From NCBI GenBank assembly GCA_021768245.1, contig JAETNO010000023.1:1-54406 (forward strand): DNA of 54,406 nt. The letters run 5' to 3'. The notes under the pieces were generated by a model, which had not been told where the DNA came from, made no database searches, and was given only the letters and a program-made list of their open reading frames with translations. This DNA comes from Bacteroidaceae bacterium (GTDB lineage Bacteria; Bacteroidota; Bacteroidia; Bacteroidales; Muribaculaceae). Shown piece after piece: positions 18,238 to 27,622 of the stretch. How positions within the stretch are numbered: position 1 is the stretch's first letter; each line of letters opens with the position of its first letter. A program made the position numbers and the translations under genes.

Positions 18238-19230
18238 TCAGATAAACCATTTGCCAAGGGCCCTTATGGCTCGCTCAGCATTGGCACGGCGATAGAGAAT
18301 ATCGTAGACCGCATCAAGGATGGGCATCTCCACGCCATATTTTTTGTTGATTTCCTTTATACACTTGGTGCCGTAGTAGCCTTCGGCTGTCTGCTCCATT
18401 TCCATGCGTGCTGTGGAGACGGAATAGCCTTTGCCGATTATAGAACCGAAGTTGTGGTTTCGGGAGAAGCGGGAGTAGGCAGTGACGAGAAGGTCGCCGA
18501 GATAGACTGAGTCGCAGATGCAGCGCGGACGTGGGCAGACTTCGTCTACGAAACGCTCCATCTCGCGGATAGCGTTGCTGACGAGCATTGCAAGCAGATT
18601 GTCGCCACCCTTCATGCCGTGGACTATACCAGCCGCTATGGAGTAGACATTCTTAAGCACGGCTGCATATTCGATTCCCTCGACATCGCTCGACGGAATC
18701 ACTCGGGTGTTGAGCGATGCTAGCCTGCTTCCGAAAAGTTCGGCGTTGGCTACGTCGTGACATCCGACCGTCAGGAAACTCGGACGGTCAAGTGCCACTT
18801 CCTCGGCATGGCACGGACCGGAGACCACGAGGGTGTTTTCTGATTTTACTCCGAAATGGTGCATGACGAAATCAGAGATAATCTCATTGTCGCCGGGCAC
18901 TATTCCTTTGACAGCGGAAACCACGAATTTGTTTGAGATATCGACCGTTATCTTGTTGATATGAGTCTTGAAATATGGCGATGGCATCACCATAAGTAGG
19001 GTATCGGCCTGCGAGCAGACGTAGTTGATGTCGCTTGAGAATTCTATGCGCGACACGTCGAACTGCACGTCGGTGAGATAGGCGGGATTATGCCCGAGAC
19101 GCTTGAAATCTTCGATTCGGTCGTCGCGGCGCATATACCACAATATCGAGTCGCAGTTGCGCAACAGAAGTTTTGCGAGAGCTGTTGCCCAGCTTCCGCC
19201 GCCCATGACTGCTATTTTGTTGAATGGCAT
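18238..19230 (-). CDS. gpsA: Glycerol-3-phosphate dehydrogenase (NAD(P)+)
   Basis: Reduces dihydroxyacetone phosphate to sn-glycerol-3-phosphate, the backbone for membrane phospholipids. The 330-residue protein has the N-terminal dinucleotide-binding loop AVMGGGSWATALAKLL (residues 7-22), the VVSAVKGI segment and the catalytic Lys region AAVLKNVYSIAAGIVHGM. A later NFGSIIGKGYSV stretch and TAEGYYGTKCI are typical of GpsA. It is 13 bases behind lysS and 27 ahead of pgi. Confidence 0.95.
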   Translation of the reverse strand: MPFNKIAVMGGGSWATALAKLLLRNCDSILWYMRRDDRIEDFKRLGHNPAYLTDVQFDVSRIEFSSDINYVCSQADTLLMVMPSPYFKTHINKITVDISNKFVVSAVKGIVPGDNEIISDFVMHHFGVKSENTLVVSGPCHAEEVALDRPSFLTVGCHDVANAELFGSRLASLNTRVIPSSDVEGIEYAAVLKNVYSIAAGIVHGMKGGDNLLAMLVSNAIREMERFVDEVCPRPRCICDSVYLGDLLVTAYSRFSRNHNFGSIIGKGYSVSTARMEMEQTAEGYYGTKCIKEINKKYGVEMPILDAVYDILYRRANAERAIRALGKWFI

Positions 19231-19243
19231 TGCTGAATTCTTT

Positions 19244-20980
19244 TTATGCGGACGGGGTCGCCGCTACAATCCATTGCTCGACTTGCTCTATAAGCGGAGC
19301 TTTGAAGCCGAGTTTAAATTTCTTGTTTATGCCGCAGAGTTCCTGATGGAGTTTGCCTGCTGTATGCGAGGCGAGCTGGCTTATGGTGTAGACTCCTGCT
19401 TTGTAGAGGGGCGCGACCCATTCGGAGGGTACTCCTATGGCAACAAAAGCTTCTTCCTTGTCACGCGACTGTGTCTTCTCGGGACGCATCTGCGGGAAGA
19501 AGAGCACTTCCTGGATAGTGGTCTGGCCTGTCATGAGCATGACGAGACGGTCCATGCCGATACCCATGCCGGAAGTGGGGGGCATGCCGTATTCGAGGGC
19601 ACGGATGAAGTCATGGTCGATAATCATGGCTTCGTCGTCGCCTTTCTCTGAGAGGCGCATCTGCTCTACGAAGCGTTCGTATTGGTCGATGGGGTCATTT
19701 AGCTCGGAATAGGCGTTGGCGAGTTCCTTGCCGTTGACCATCAGCTCGAAGCGTTCGGTGAGTTCGGGGTTGTTGCGGTGACGCTTCGTGAGAGGTGACA
19801 TCTCGATTGGATAATCGATGATGAATGTGGGCTGGATGTAGGTGCCTTCGCATTTTTCGCCGAAAATCTCGTCGATGAGCTTTCCTTTGCCCATTGATTC
19901 GTCGACTTCTATACCGAGGGAGCGTGCGGCTTCACGGAGTTGCTCCTCGGTCATGCCCGTGATGTCGATGCCGGTGTGTTCGCGGATTGCATCGGTCATT
20001 GTCACACGGCGATAGGGGGCCTTGAAGTCAATGACGTTGTCGCCGACCTTGACGGTGGTGGTGCCGTTGACGTCGAGACAGATTTTCTCGAGCATCTTTT
20101 CGGTGTAGTCCATCATCCAGTTGTAGTCCTTGTAAGCGACGTAAATCTCCATGCAAGTGAATTCAGGATTGTGAGTCCTGTCCATACCTTCGTTGCGGAA
20201 GTTCTTGGAGAATTCATAGACACCTTCGAAGCCACCCACGATTAGGCGTTTGAGATAGAGCTCGTCGGCAATGCGGAGATATAGAGGGATATCAAGGGCG
20301 TTGTGGTGGGTGATGAAGGGGCGAGCGGCGGCTCCTCCGGGGATTGACTGGAGAATAGGGGTCTCGACTTCCATGTAGCCCGAAGCATTGAAGTAGTCGC
20401 GCATGGAGGTGTAGACCTTGTTGCGTTTGATGAAGATGTCCTTGACGCCGTCGTTGACAACGAGGTCGACATAGCGACGACGGTAGCGGAGCTCGGGGTC
20501 GTCGAAAGCGTCGTAGGTCACTCCGTCCTTGACTTTCACGATGGGGAGCGGACGGAGGGATTTTCCGAGCACGAGTAGCTCGCGGGCATGGACAGAGATT
20601 TCGCCTGTCTGTGTGCGGAAGACGTAGCCACGGATGCCTACGAAGTCACCTATGTCGAGAAGCTTTTTGAACACCACATTGTATAAGTCCTTGTCTTCTC
20701 CGGGACAGATTTCATCGCGGTTCACATAGACCTGGATGCGTCCATGTGAGTCCTGAAGTTCGAGGAATGATGCTTTGCCCATGATTCGGCGTCCCATCAC
20801 GCGGCCTGCCACGGCCACTTCACGGACGGGAGCATCGTCGGCGAAAGTTTCCTTTATTTCATCGGAGTAGCCGGTGACGGTGAATTCGGCTGCCGGGAAT
20901 GGTTCGATGCCACGGCGGCGCAGTTCGTCAAGGCTGTTGCGGCGCACAATCTCTTGTTCACTGAGTTCAAGGATATTCAT
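19244..20980 (-). CDS. lysS: Lysyl-tRNA synthetase, class II
   Basis: Charges tRNA-Lys with lysine. The 578-residue protein has an N-terminal OB-fold anticodon-binding domain (about 50-150, VAGRVMGRRIMGKASFLELQ) and a class II catalytic core. Motif 2 lies near FRNEGMDRTHNPEFTCMEIY and motif 3 near GMPPTSGMGIGMDRLVMLMT. It has a C-terminal extension of roughly 70 residues beyond motif 3, as in other Bacteroidales LysS. First gene of a three-gene run with gpsA and pgi. Confidence 0.97.
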   Translation of the reverse strand: MNILELSEQEIVRRNSLDELRRRGIEPFPAAEFTVTGYSDEIKETFADDAPVREVAVAGRVMGRRIMGKASFLELQDSHGRIQVYVNRDEICPGEDKDLYNVVFKKLLDIGDFVGIRGYVFRTQTGEISVHARELLVLGKSLRPLPIVKVKDGVTYDAFDDPELRYRRRYVDLVVNDGVKDIFIKRNKVYTSMRDYFNASGYMEVETPILQSIPGGAAARPFITHHNALDIPLYLRIADELYLKRLIVGGFEGVYEFSKNFRNEGMDRTHNPEFTCMEIYVAYKDYNWMMDYTEKMLEKICLDVNGTTTVKVGDNVIDFKAPYRRVTMTDAIREHTGIDITGMTEEQLREAARSLGIEVDESMGKGKLIDEIFGEKCEGTYIQPTFIIDYPIEMSPLTKRHRNNPELTERFELMVNGKELANAYSELNDPIDQYERFVEQMRLSEKGDDEAMIIDHDFIRALEYGMPPTSGMGIGMDRLVMLMTGQTTIQEVLFFPQMRPEKTQSRDKEEAFVAIGVPSEWVAPLYKAGVYTISQLASHTAGKLHQELCGINKKFKLGFKAPLIEQVEQWIVAATPSA

Positions 20981-21072
20981 ATTACAGCTATATAATATTT
21001 AATATGTGGTGTTGTTGTTTCTGGTTCAATATTCCGCTTCGAATCATCCTTGCGAAAAGGATGGAAGTAAAT

Positions 21073-21108
21073 GCAAAATTAAGCAATTTTTCAGCTATGC
21101 CCAACAAA
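21073..21108 (-). promoter_or_regulatory. Putative lysS promoter
   Basis: TAATTTTGC (21073-21081) on the minus strand fits the -7 box. A TTTG lies at 21105-21108, 23 bases away, and a TTG lies at the better spacing of 20. The leader would be about 85-90 bases. Confidence 0.5.
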
Positions 21109-21159
21109 TGGTGGCTCAAATCAAGGCTTGTTATGTTAAAAACGCTAAAATGGAGGCTT

Positions 21160-23895
21160 TCAACTGCGGGTCACGGTGAGGCCCGTGCGGGAGAGGGACA
21201 TGTCGACGAAACGGGCGTTGGGACGTGTCGGGGCTGCGTTCAGTATCTGCCTTATGCGTGTTGCCGCCTCGGGGTCTTTCGCTATCATATAGAGGTAGCC
21301 TCCGCCTCCCGCGCCGGGGAGCTTGTAGCCGAGACAGAGGTCGTCGACAAGGCGGGTGATGGCTTCCACTCCCTCCGGGTTGGTGCCACGGTCGAGGGCG
21401 CAGTTCTGGCTCCATGTCTTTCTGACAAGGCGTCCCATCCGCTCGAAGCTGCAGCGCTGGATTGCGTCGAACATCTCCATGGTGTGGGCTTTCATGCTCC
21501 GCAGCATATTGAGCTGTCGCCCTTCGTTAAGGAACATGTGGCGCACGATTTCGGCAAGGATATCCTTGGCTGTGCGTGTGATGCCGGTGTAGTAGAGTAG
21601 ATGGCAGGGGGCGTATTGCGGGTCGGTGAACAGTGTGTCGGGGAGCCAGTGGATTATGGGGTCCTGGCCGAAGCCTTTTTCGGTCTGTAGGAGCTTGACT
21701 CCACCGATTACGCCTCCAAACTGGTCCTGCCAGCCTCCGCCTGTTGTGAGCAATTGTTCGAGCACGAGGGTGCGTTTGCAGATTTCGTTTTTGTCCCATG
21801 CGAGTGAGGCGAAGTCGCTTATGGCTCCGAGCACGGTGGCTGCAAGGATGCTGCTCGTACCGAGTCCGCTGCCTGCGGGAATCGCCGAGAAGAGGGTGAT
21901 TTCGAGTCCGGAACCGAAGTCCTCAAGCTGGGCCTGAAGAGTGGGGTAGCTCACCTGACAGAAGTCGGGGTGGAAGCCTGCGAGAGCGAGTGCGGCCTTG
22001 GGTATGGAGAAGGGGCTGCCTACGCGGTGGAAGTCGAGGATGGCGTCGAAACTGTCGATTGTCTCTTCGGCTCCGAGGTCTATGCTGCGGCAGATTATAT
22101 GGTGTTCCTTGCAGGGACGTACATAGGCCTGGAGCGGCTGCTGTCCGTTTAGCTCGATGGCGAAGTTTATGACGTTGCCGCCTTCCATGAGGCAGAACGG
22201 CGGGGTATCGGTCCATCCTCCGGCTATATCGATGCGCACGGGCGAACGGCTCCATACAATCTGGTCGGAGCATACGTCGCGTTTCGGGAACTGCTTGTCG
22301 GCGAGCACAGTGCGTGTAAGGCCTTCGCGGAGCAGGGTGAAAGCTTCGGCCTCGTGGCGTGAAGCGGTTTCAAAGGCGGAACTGCGCTTGACTTCGGCGC
22401 GGAACATCGCGTCGCTCACCCGCGTGAGAAGGGGTTCGGACTTCGGGAGTTCAGGTGGCATCGGGATTGAGTCGGCACTGAAGGCGCGGGCTTCTTCCAG
22501 AAGGTCGCTCTGATAGAATACGCTGTGGCGGTGGTTTTCAGCAAGTTTCTTGCGGTTTGCCTTGCGGAATTCGCGTCTTTGGCCAACGAGGCGGTCGAGA
22601 CGTGCGATATCGGAGATTTTTTCGGCGCTCAGCAGCTCATGGTCAGGGAAGTCAGTCACGCCTTCAAGCATGAGCCTGACGATGCGTCCCATTTCGTCGA
22701 TGTCGCTCACCACCGGGAAGCGTGGACGGGTCTGCTCTTCGCCTGCGAAGCGGTCGTCGATGCCGTAGACTCTGACCGCATATGAGGAGTCGGCTACGGG
22801 CACTATATCTATGCACTGTCCGGGGCAGAGGCTGATGTGCCAGTCGTTGCGTGGCACTCCGGTGATGATGTTGTCGGATGAGATTGTCCATCCCTTGGCT
22901 ACATGGCTGTTTTCAATCCATATGTTGGCGTTTTCGGCCTTTAAGGGGATGTCGACCTCGGAGTTCTGCACGAAAATCGAGGGATGGGGCTTGCGGTCGC
23001 GGTGCATGATTTCGCGTTGGTCGTTGACGATGTTCTGCACGGCGAGGGTTGAGGATATCATTTCGCGTCCGGTCCCGTAGTGGTAGAATTCGCCTCCGGG
23101 GAGGGGCACTATGGCAACGGAGAGACTGTTGAGCGCTTCGTCGGTGACTTCGGGGTTGGCTCCAAGGGCGCGTCCGAAGTCGGAGTAGAGGTCATATTCC
23201 TTGAGGGATCCGTCAGCGTTGCGGGAGCGTGAGCGCAGTAGCTCTACGGCGCGGTCGCTGAGGAGCCATATGCCTATGTCGGTAAGGTAGTAACCCGTCT
23301 GCATCAGCTCGTTGAGCTGTCCGACTGTCGGCTTCTGGAGCATGCGGTCGAGCGAGGAGGGGGATTCATGAGTGCTGTAGAAGACTCCATGGTCCTTGGC
23401 AATAGAGGAGCTTAGCCAGAGCCCGTAGCACACTACGTCGGCGTCGGGCACAGGGGCGAGACGGGCTGCCGCGCGGATGTAGACGTCGCCGCTGACTATC
23501 ATGGTATGCATGCCTGCGGGGGCTTCCTCCATGATGCGCTCGTAGAGGGGGAGCTGGAGGTCGAGGAGGGTCTGTGTGATGGCTTGTCCGCGCTCCCATC
23601 GGAATACAGGCACGGGTGTCAGCACCTTGCCCGAAGGGGCGTAGGAGGGGAGACGGCGGCTTTGGCCTCCGGCATGGATTATGATGCGCTTTTCATCGCC
23701 GAGCCAGGAGGTGAACTCCTTGTCGGGGCTGTCGGCGAGCTGACACTGTTCGAGTATCCAAGTTGTGCCTCCACCGCTGCCGAGGCGGTGGCCTACGGGG
23801 TCGGAGGTGCAGAAATATTCCGAGGCGGAGAGACCTGTGATATTATGGAAACAGCCCACGAGGTTCGGGGGCAATGATAGGAGTTTTCTTGTCAT
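21160..23895 (-). CDS. fkp: Bifunctional L-fucokinase / GDP-L-fucose pyrophosphorylase (Fkp)
   Basis: Converts free L-fucose to fucose-1-phosphate and then GDP-L-fucose, letting the cell decorate capsule and glycoproteins with host-derived fucose. The 911-residue protein joins an N-terminal nucleotidyltransferase (GGQSRRLPSYAPSGKVLTPV, residues 77-96) and a left-handed helix-like linker to a C-terminal GHMP kinase. Kinase motifs are SPVRIDIAGGWTDTPPF (551-567), AGSGLGTSSILAA (674-686) and KLPGAGGGGYL near 865. It lies 18 bases behind fucP, in the classical Bacteroides pairing. Confidence 0.96.
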   Translation of the reverse strand: MTRKLLSLPPNLVGCFHNITGLSASEYFCTSDPVGHRLGSGGGTTWILEQCQLADSPDKEFTSWLGDEKRIIIHAGGQSRRLPSYAPSGKVLTPVPVFRWERGQAITQTLLDLQLPLYERIMEEAPAGMHTMIVSGDVYIRAAARLAPVPDADVVCYGLWLSSSIAKDHGVFYSTHESPSSLDRMLQKPTVGQLNELMQTGYYLTDIGIWLLSDRAVELLRSRSRNADGSLKEYDLYSDFGRALGANPEVTDEALNSLSVAIVPLPGGEFYHYGTGREMISSTLAVQNIVNDQREIMHRDRKPHPSIFVQNSEVDIPLKAENANIWIENSHVAKGWTISSDNIITGVPRNDWHISLCPGQCIDIVPVADSSYAVRVYGIDDRFAGEEQTRPRFPVVSDIDEMGRIVRLMLEGVTDFPDHELLSAEKISDIARLDRLVGQRREFRKANRKKLAENHRHSVFYQSDLLEEARAFSADSIPMPPELPKSEPLLTRVSDAMFRAEVKRSSAFETASRHEAEAFTLLREGLTRTVLADKQFPKRDVCSDQIVWSRSPVRIDIAGGWTDTPPFCLMEGGNVINFAIELNGQQPLQAYVRPCKEHHIICRSIDLGAEETIDSFDAILDFHRVGSPFSIPKAALALAGFHPDFCQVSYPTLQAQLEDFGSGLEITLFSAIPAGSGLGTSSILAATVLGAISDFASLAWDKNEICKRTLVLEQLLTTGGGWQDQFGGVIGGVKLLQTEKGFGQDPIIHWLPDTLFTDPQYAPCHLLYYTGITRTAKDILAEIVRHMFLNEGRQLNMLRSMKAHTMEMFDAIQRCSFERMGRLVRKTWSQNCALDRGTNPEGVEAITRLVDDLCLGYKLPGAGGGGYLYMIAKDPEAATRIRQILNAAPTRPNARFVDMSLSRTGLTVTRS

Positions 23896-23913
23896 GGCTC
23901 AGGGGGTAGATGG

Positions 23914-25251
23914 TTATTTGGCTGCGGACGGAGAGGATATGCGGTCGCGGTAGGAGCGGACGCCGTAGCCTGTTATGACTAAAAAGCAGATTAGGGGAAT
24001 TATGAACGAGAGGTTGGTTGCGGGGATTGCCCCGAGGGTCGCTCCGCTGTCGATGATGAGCGCCTGGAGAGGAGGGAAGACGGAGCCGCCGAGAATCGAC
24101 ATTATGAGGCCCGCGCTGCCGAACTTCACGTTGTCGCCGAGTCCGCGGAGGGCTATGCCGTAGATTGTAGGGAACATAAGCGACATGCATGCGCTGACTC
24201 CTACGAGGCAGTAGAGGCCTGTGCGGTCGGTAAGGAGGATGGCTCCGAGGGTGAGGATGGCTCCGAGCGAGCCGAGCACGGTGAGGAGGCGTCCGGGGGA
24301 GATATATTTCAGGAACCAGGTGCAGATGAAGCGGCTGCATGTGAAGAAGACCATCGCGGCGATGTTGTATCTCTGCGAGAGGATTTCCGCGCTGCGCTCG
24401 TCGAGGCCTTCGGCCATGAAGACGCGTGTGCCGTACTGGATGATGAAGGTCCAGCACATCACCTGGGCTCCTACGTAGAAGAACTGGGCGATTACTCCCT
24501 CACGGTAGTTCTTTATGGCGATAATCTCGCGCAGGGCTGTCGAAAGCTTCTTTTCGGAGCGTGCGTCGCCGGCCTTTGGCATTTTCATGAAGCGCACGAG
24601 CAGGATGATAAGCACAATGACGGCCCCGATGTAGATGTAGGGCTGGATGAGCACCCACAGGTCTTCGTTTTTCACTGTCTCGAACTCCTCGGGCGAGAGT
24701 GTGGCGCGTGCGGCGGTGTCAAGGGGATGGAGCCGGGCCTGGACAAACTGCATGGCCACCCACATGCCTGCCAGGGCTCCTATGGGGTTGAAGGCCTGGG
24801 CGAGGTTGAGCCGTCGTGTGGCGGTCTGCTCGGGTCCCATGCAATAGATGTAGGGGTTGCAGCTTGTCTCCAGGAATGAGAGGCCGCAGGTCATTATGAA
24901 GTAGGCGAGGAGGAAGGGATAGTACATGCCTGTCATTTGCGCGGGCACGAAAAGGAAGGCCCCGGCGGCGTAGAGCGAGAGGCCGAGGAGCACGCCTGCC
25001 TTATAGGAATATTTCTGGATGAAAAGGGCTGCGGGGAAGGCCATGCAGAAGTAGCCGAGGTAGAAGGCCACCTGAATCAGGGCACCTTCGGTGACGCTCA
25101 TGCGGAAGATTTTCGAGAAGGCCTTTACGAGCGGGCCTGTGATGTCGTTGGCGAAGCCCCAGAGCGCGAAGCAGGATGTGATTGCGATGAACGGTAGCAG
25201 GAAGCTGACACCGTCGCGTGACAGTAGCGGGGCGGTTTTTGTGTCGCTCAT
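23914..25251 (-). CDS. fucP: L-fucose:H+ symporter (FucP), major facilitator superfamily
   Basis: Inner-membrane permease that brings L-fucose into the cytoplasm. The 445-residue protein has about 12 membrane segments. It contains typical FucP stretches: CFALWGFANDITGPLVKAF near residue 30, YCMGPEQTATRRLNLAQAFN in the middle of the N-terminal half, and SLMFPTIYGIALRGLGD in the C-terminal half. It is the first gene of the fucP-fkp operon, behind a consensus promoter shared back-to-back with rnz. Confidence 0.93.
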   Translation of the reverse strand: MSDTKTAPLLSRDGVSFLLPFIAITSCFALWGFANDITGPLVKAFSKIFRMSVTEGALIQVAFYLGYFCMAFPAALFIQKYSYKAGVLLGLSLYAAGAFLFVPAQMTGMYYPFLLAYFIMTCGLSFLETSCNPYIYCMGPEQTATRRLNLAQAFNPIGALAGMWVAMQFVQARLHPLDTAARATLSPEEFETVKNEDLWVLIQPYIYIGAVIVLIILLVRFMKMPKAGDARSEKKLSTALREIIAIKNYREGVIAQFFYVGAQVMCWTFIIQYGTRVFMAEGLDERSAEILSQRYNIAAMVFFTCSRFICTWFLKYISPGRLLTVLGSLGAILTLGAILLTDRTGLYCLVGVSACMSLMFPTIYGIALRGLGDNVKFGSAGLIMSILGGSVFPPLQALIIDSGATLGAIPATNLSFIIPLICFLVITGYGVRSYRDRISSPSAAK

Positions 25252-25294
25252 GGATGTAGATGTGGTGAATGGTTTACGTGTGAGTTATTTACGT

Positions 25295-25327
25295 GCAAAG
25301 TTACGATTTCCCCTCTTTTTAAGCAAA
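25295..25327 (-). promoter_or_regulatory. Promoter of fucP-fkp
   Basis: Minus strand: TTTG (25324-25327), 20 bases, TAACTTTGC (25295-25303). This is an exact match to the Bacteroidota consensus, giving a leader of about 40 bases. Confidence 0.85.
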
Positions 25328-25333
25328 TGATTG

Positions 25334-25366
25334 TTTGCCTTGTCGGGATTTTATTAGTAAGTTTGC
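25334..25366 (+). promoter_or_regulatory. Promoter of rnz
   Basis: TTTG (25334-25337), 20 bases, TAAGTTTGC (25358-25366). The ATG at 25374 is only 7 bases past the -7 box, so the rnz message should be nearly leaderless. The -33 boxes of this promoter and of fucP are 6 bases apart. Confidence 0.85.
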
Positions 25367-25373
25367 GTTACTT

Positions 25374-26291
25374 ATGGCAAAGTTTCAGGTAAATATCCTC
25401 GGTTGTGGCTCGGCTACTCCTACCGCGCGCCACCAGCCATCGTGTCAGGTTGTGGATTTCCGCGACAAGCTCTTCATGATTGATTGCGGCGAGGGGGCGC
25501 AGTTGCAGTTCCGCCGCATGGGGCTGAAATTCTCGAGGCTCAATCATATCTTCATCTCCCACCTCCACGGCGACCACCTTTTCGGTCTCCCGGGACTTCT
25601 CTCGACCATGGGCCTCCATGAGGTGAGCGGGTCGGTGACGGTCCATATTTTCCGCGAGGGGGCGAGGTTGATGAAGGAGTGGATGGACTTTTTCAACCGC
25701 AATTCCCCTTTCGATATAGTCTATGATGTCATTGAGGAGGGGGAGCGGCGCATTGTCTATGAGGACGGAGGGTTGACGGTGGAGACCTTCCCTCTCTATC
25801 ACCGCACGCCCTGCACCGGTTTCATCTTCCGCGAGAAGCCCAAGCTGCGCCATCTGCGCGGCGACATGGTGAAGTTCCACTCGATTCCGATAGCCTCCTT
25901 GCAGGCCATCAAGGAGGGCGCCGACTTTGTCAAGGACGATGGCCGGGTGATTCCGAACGCCGCGCTGACCACGGCCGCTGACCCGTCGGTGAGCTATGCC
26001 TATTGCAGCGACACGATGATGGATTCGCGTGTGGCCGCCGACATCCGTGGAGTCGACACTGTCTATCACGAGGCGACCTACGATGATTCGATGGCGCAGA
26101 GGGCGCGTGAGCGTGGCCATTCCACTGCACGCGAGGCCGCCACGATAGCCCGCGAGGCGGGGGCGAGGCGCTTGATAATAGGCCATTTTTCCAAGCGTTA
26201 CAATTCGGAGGAAATCCTGCTCAGGGAGGCGTCGGAGGTGTTCCCAGACGTTATCCTTGCCAACGAGGGACTGCGTGTCGACCTCGAATGA
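25374..26291 (+). CDS. rnz: Ribonuclease Z
   Basis: Endonuclease that trims 3' trailers of tRNA precursors. The start at 25374 (MAKFQVNILGCGSATPT) is preferred over an upstream in-frame codon, since RNase Z begins at this beta strand and the promoter lies upstream within the longer frame. The 305-residue metallo-beta-lactamase protein has the HLHGDH zinc motif (63-68), MIDCGEGAQLQFRRMGLKFS, and the later metal ligands in YCSDTM, HEATYD and GHFSKRY. It is convergent with the CNNM gene, 8 bases apart. Confidence 0.95.
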   Translation: MAKFQVNILGCGSATPTARHQPSCQVVDFRDKLFMIDCGEGAQLQFRRMGLKFSRLNHIFISHLHGDHLFGLPGLLSTMGLHEVSGSVTVHIFREGARLMKEWMDFFNRNSPFDIVYDVIEEGERRIVYEDGGLTVETFPLYHRTPCTGFIFREKPKLRHLRGDMVKFHSIPIASLQAIKEGADFVKDDGRVIPNAALTTAADPSVSYAYCSDTMMDSRVAADIRGVDTVYHEATYDDSMAQRARERGHSTAREAATIAREAGARRLIIGHFSKRYNSEEILLREASEVFPDVILANEGLRVDLE

Positions 26292-26299
26292 GGTTTCCG

Positions 26300-27598
26300 T
26301 CACCCCTCTCGCGTGGCGTCGCTGCTTTCAGGGGTGAGGCTGACTATGATTTTATCGATGCGTGCCCCGTCCATGTCGACAATCTCGAAGCGGAAGTCTT
26401 TCCATGTCACCACTTCCCCCGGCGATGGGAGCTTGCGGAGGAGGCGCAGGATGAGCCCCGCTATGGTGGCGGCTTTCGATTCGGGTTCGAAGAGGTCTTC
26501 GCGACCGAAATAGCTCAGGAATTCGTAGAGGGGATACTGGCCGTCCACGAGCCAGCTGTCGGAGTCTTCACGACGGCGGATGCCTTCGTAGTCGGGTTCG
26601 GCTGGAGCACCCGTGAGGGTGTCGAGCATGTCGCGCATGGTCACTATCCCTTCAAGGTCGCCGTATTCGTCGCATATGAGTACACACTGCATGCCTGAGG
26701 CGCGCATTTTGGTCATGGCGTCGTAGACCGACATGGTCTCGGGGACGAATGTGGCGGGATGGAGGGCTTCGGAGAGACTGAAACCGGGTTTGCCGATGGT
26801 GAAGAAGAGGTCGCGGAGGGTCACGATGCCCGCTATGGCCTGACGGTCGGAATCATAGACGGGATAGGAGTAGTGGACATTCCCGCGGATGGCCGAGGCG
26901 GCTTCGTCGCTGTCCATCCCGAGGTCGAGTATGGTGATTTCACTCTTGGGGGTCATGATGTAGGAGACCTGCATGTCGCCCATCGCGAAGGCGCGTTTCA
27001 TGATGTTTTCCTCCATCTCCTGCACCTCTCCCGACTCGGCTCCGTCCTTGATGAGCGATTTTATCTCTTCCTCCGTCACCTGGTTTGACTTGTCGGAGAT
27101 GCGCATCACCGTCACTATGAGGCTCGTCGACTTTGCGAGGAGCCACACGGCGGGCATCGCTATGACCGATAGGAGTCTCATCGGCGGGGCTATGAGCTTG
27201 GCCACGCTGACGGAGGCCGCGAGTCCGAGCCGCTTGGGCACGAGCTCCCCGACGACGATTGAAAGGTAGGTGACCACGGCTACTATCGTCACCTGCGCCA
27301 CCGTGCGGGAATAGGCGGGGTTGAGACCCCAGCCGCTGAGCATGCCGGCGAATTCCGACGAGAGGGCGGCTCCCGAGTAGAGACCGGTGAGAATGCCGAT
27401 GAGGGTGATGCCTATCTGTATGGTCGACAGGAAGCGGTCGGGGTCGGCGGCGAGTTGCAGGGCTGTGCGCGCCGAGCGGCTTCCGCGCCGAGCGTCGCTT
27501 TCGAGCCTTGACTTGCGCGCGGAAATCAGGGCTACTTCCGACATTGAGAAGAGTCCGTTGACGAGGATGAGTATGAGGATTACGATAATGTCGCTCAT
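26300..27598 (-). CDS. CNNM/CorC-type transporter with CBS pair (UPF0053 family)
   Basis: Inner-membrane protein of 432 residues. The N-terminal CNNM domain has about four membrane segments (1-190, including SMSEVALISARKSRLESDAR and GELVPKRLGL). A CBS pair follows (about 210-330), then a C-terminal CorC/HlyC domain (about 345-425, with the WLVDGQYPLYEF start). Family members act in magnesium or cobalt efflux and are often labelled hemolysins. The ion is not determined by sequence. It follows the DUF1846 gene by 24 bases, so they are probably co-transcribed. Confidence 0.9.
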   Translation of the reverse strand: MSDIIVILILILVNGLFSMSEVALISARKSRLESDARRGSRSARTALQLAADPDRFLSTIQIGITLIGILTGLYSGAALSSEFAGMLSGWGLNPAYSRTVAQVTIVAVVTYLSIVVGELVPKRLGLAASVSVAKLIAPPMRLLSVIAMPAVWLLAKSTSLIVTVMRISDKSNQVTEEEIKSLIKDGAESGEVQEMEENIMKRAFAMGDMQVSYIMTPKSEITILDLGMDSDEAASAIRGNVHYSYPVYDSDRQAIAGIVTLRDLFFTIGKPGFSLSEALHPATFVPETMSVYDAMTKMRASGMQCVLICDEYGDLEGIVTMRDMLDTLTGAPAEPDYEGIRRREDSDSWLVDGQYPLYEFLSYFGREDLFEPESKAATIAGLILRLLRKLPSPGEVVTWKDFRFEIVDMDGARIDKIIVSLTPESSDATREG

Positions 27599-27622
27599 GC
27601 GGGCGCGTGAAGGTTGGGATGA

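Noticed and set aside
25368..26303. A 311-codon minus-strand frame opposite rnz
   Set aside because: Antisense shadow of RNase Z, whose zinc motifs are intact on the plus strand.
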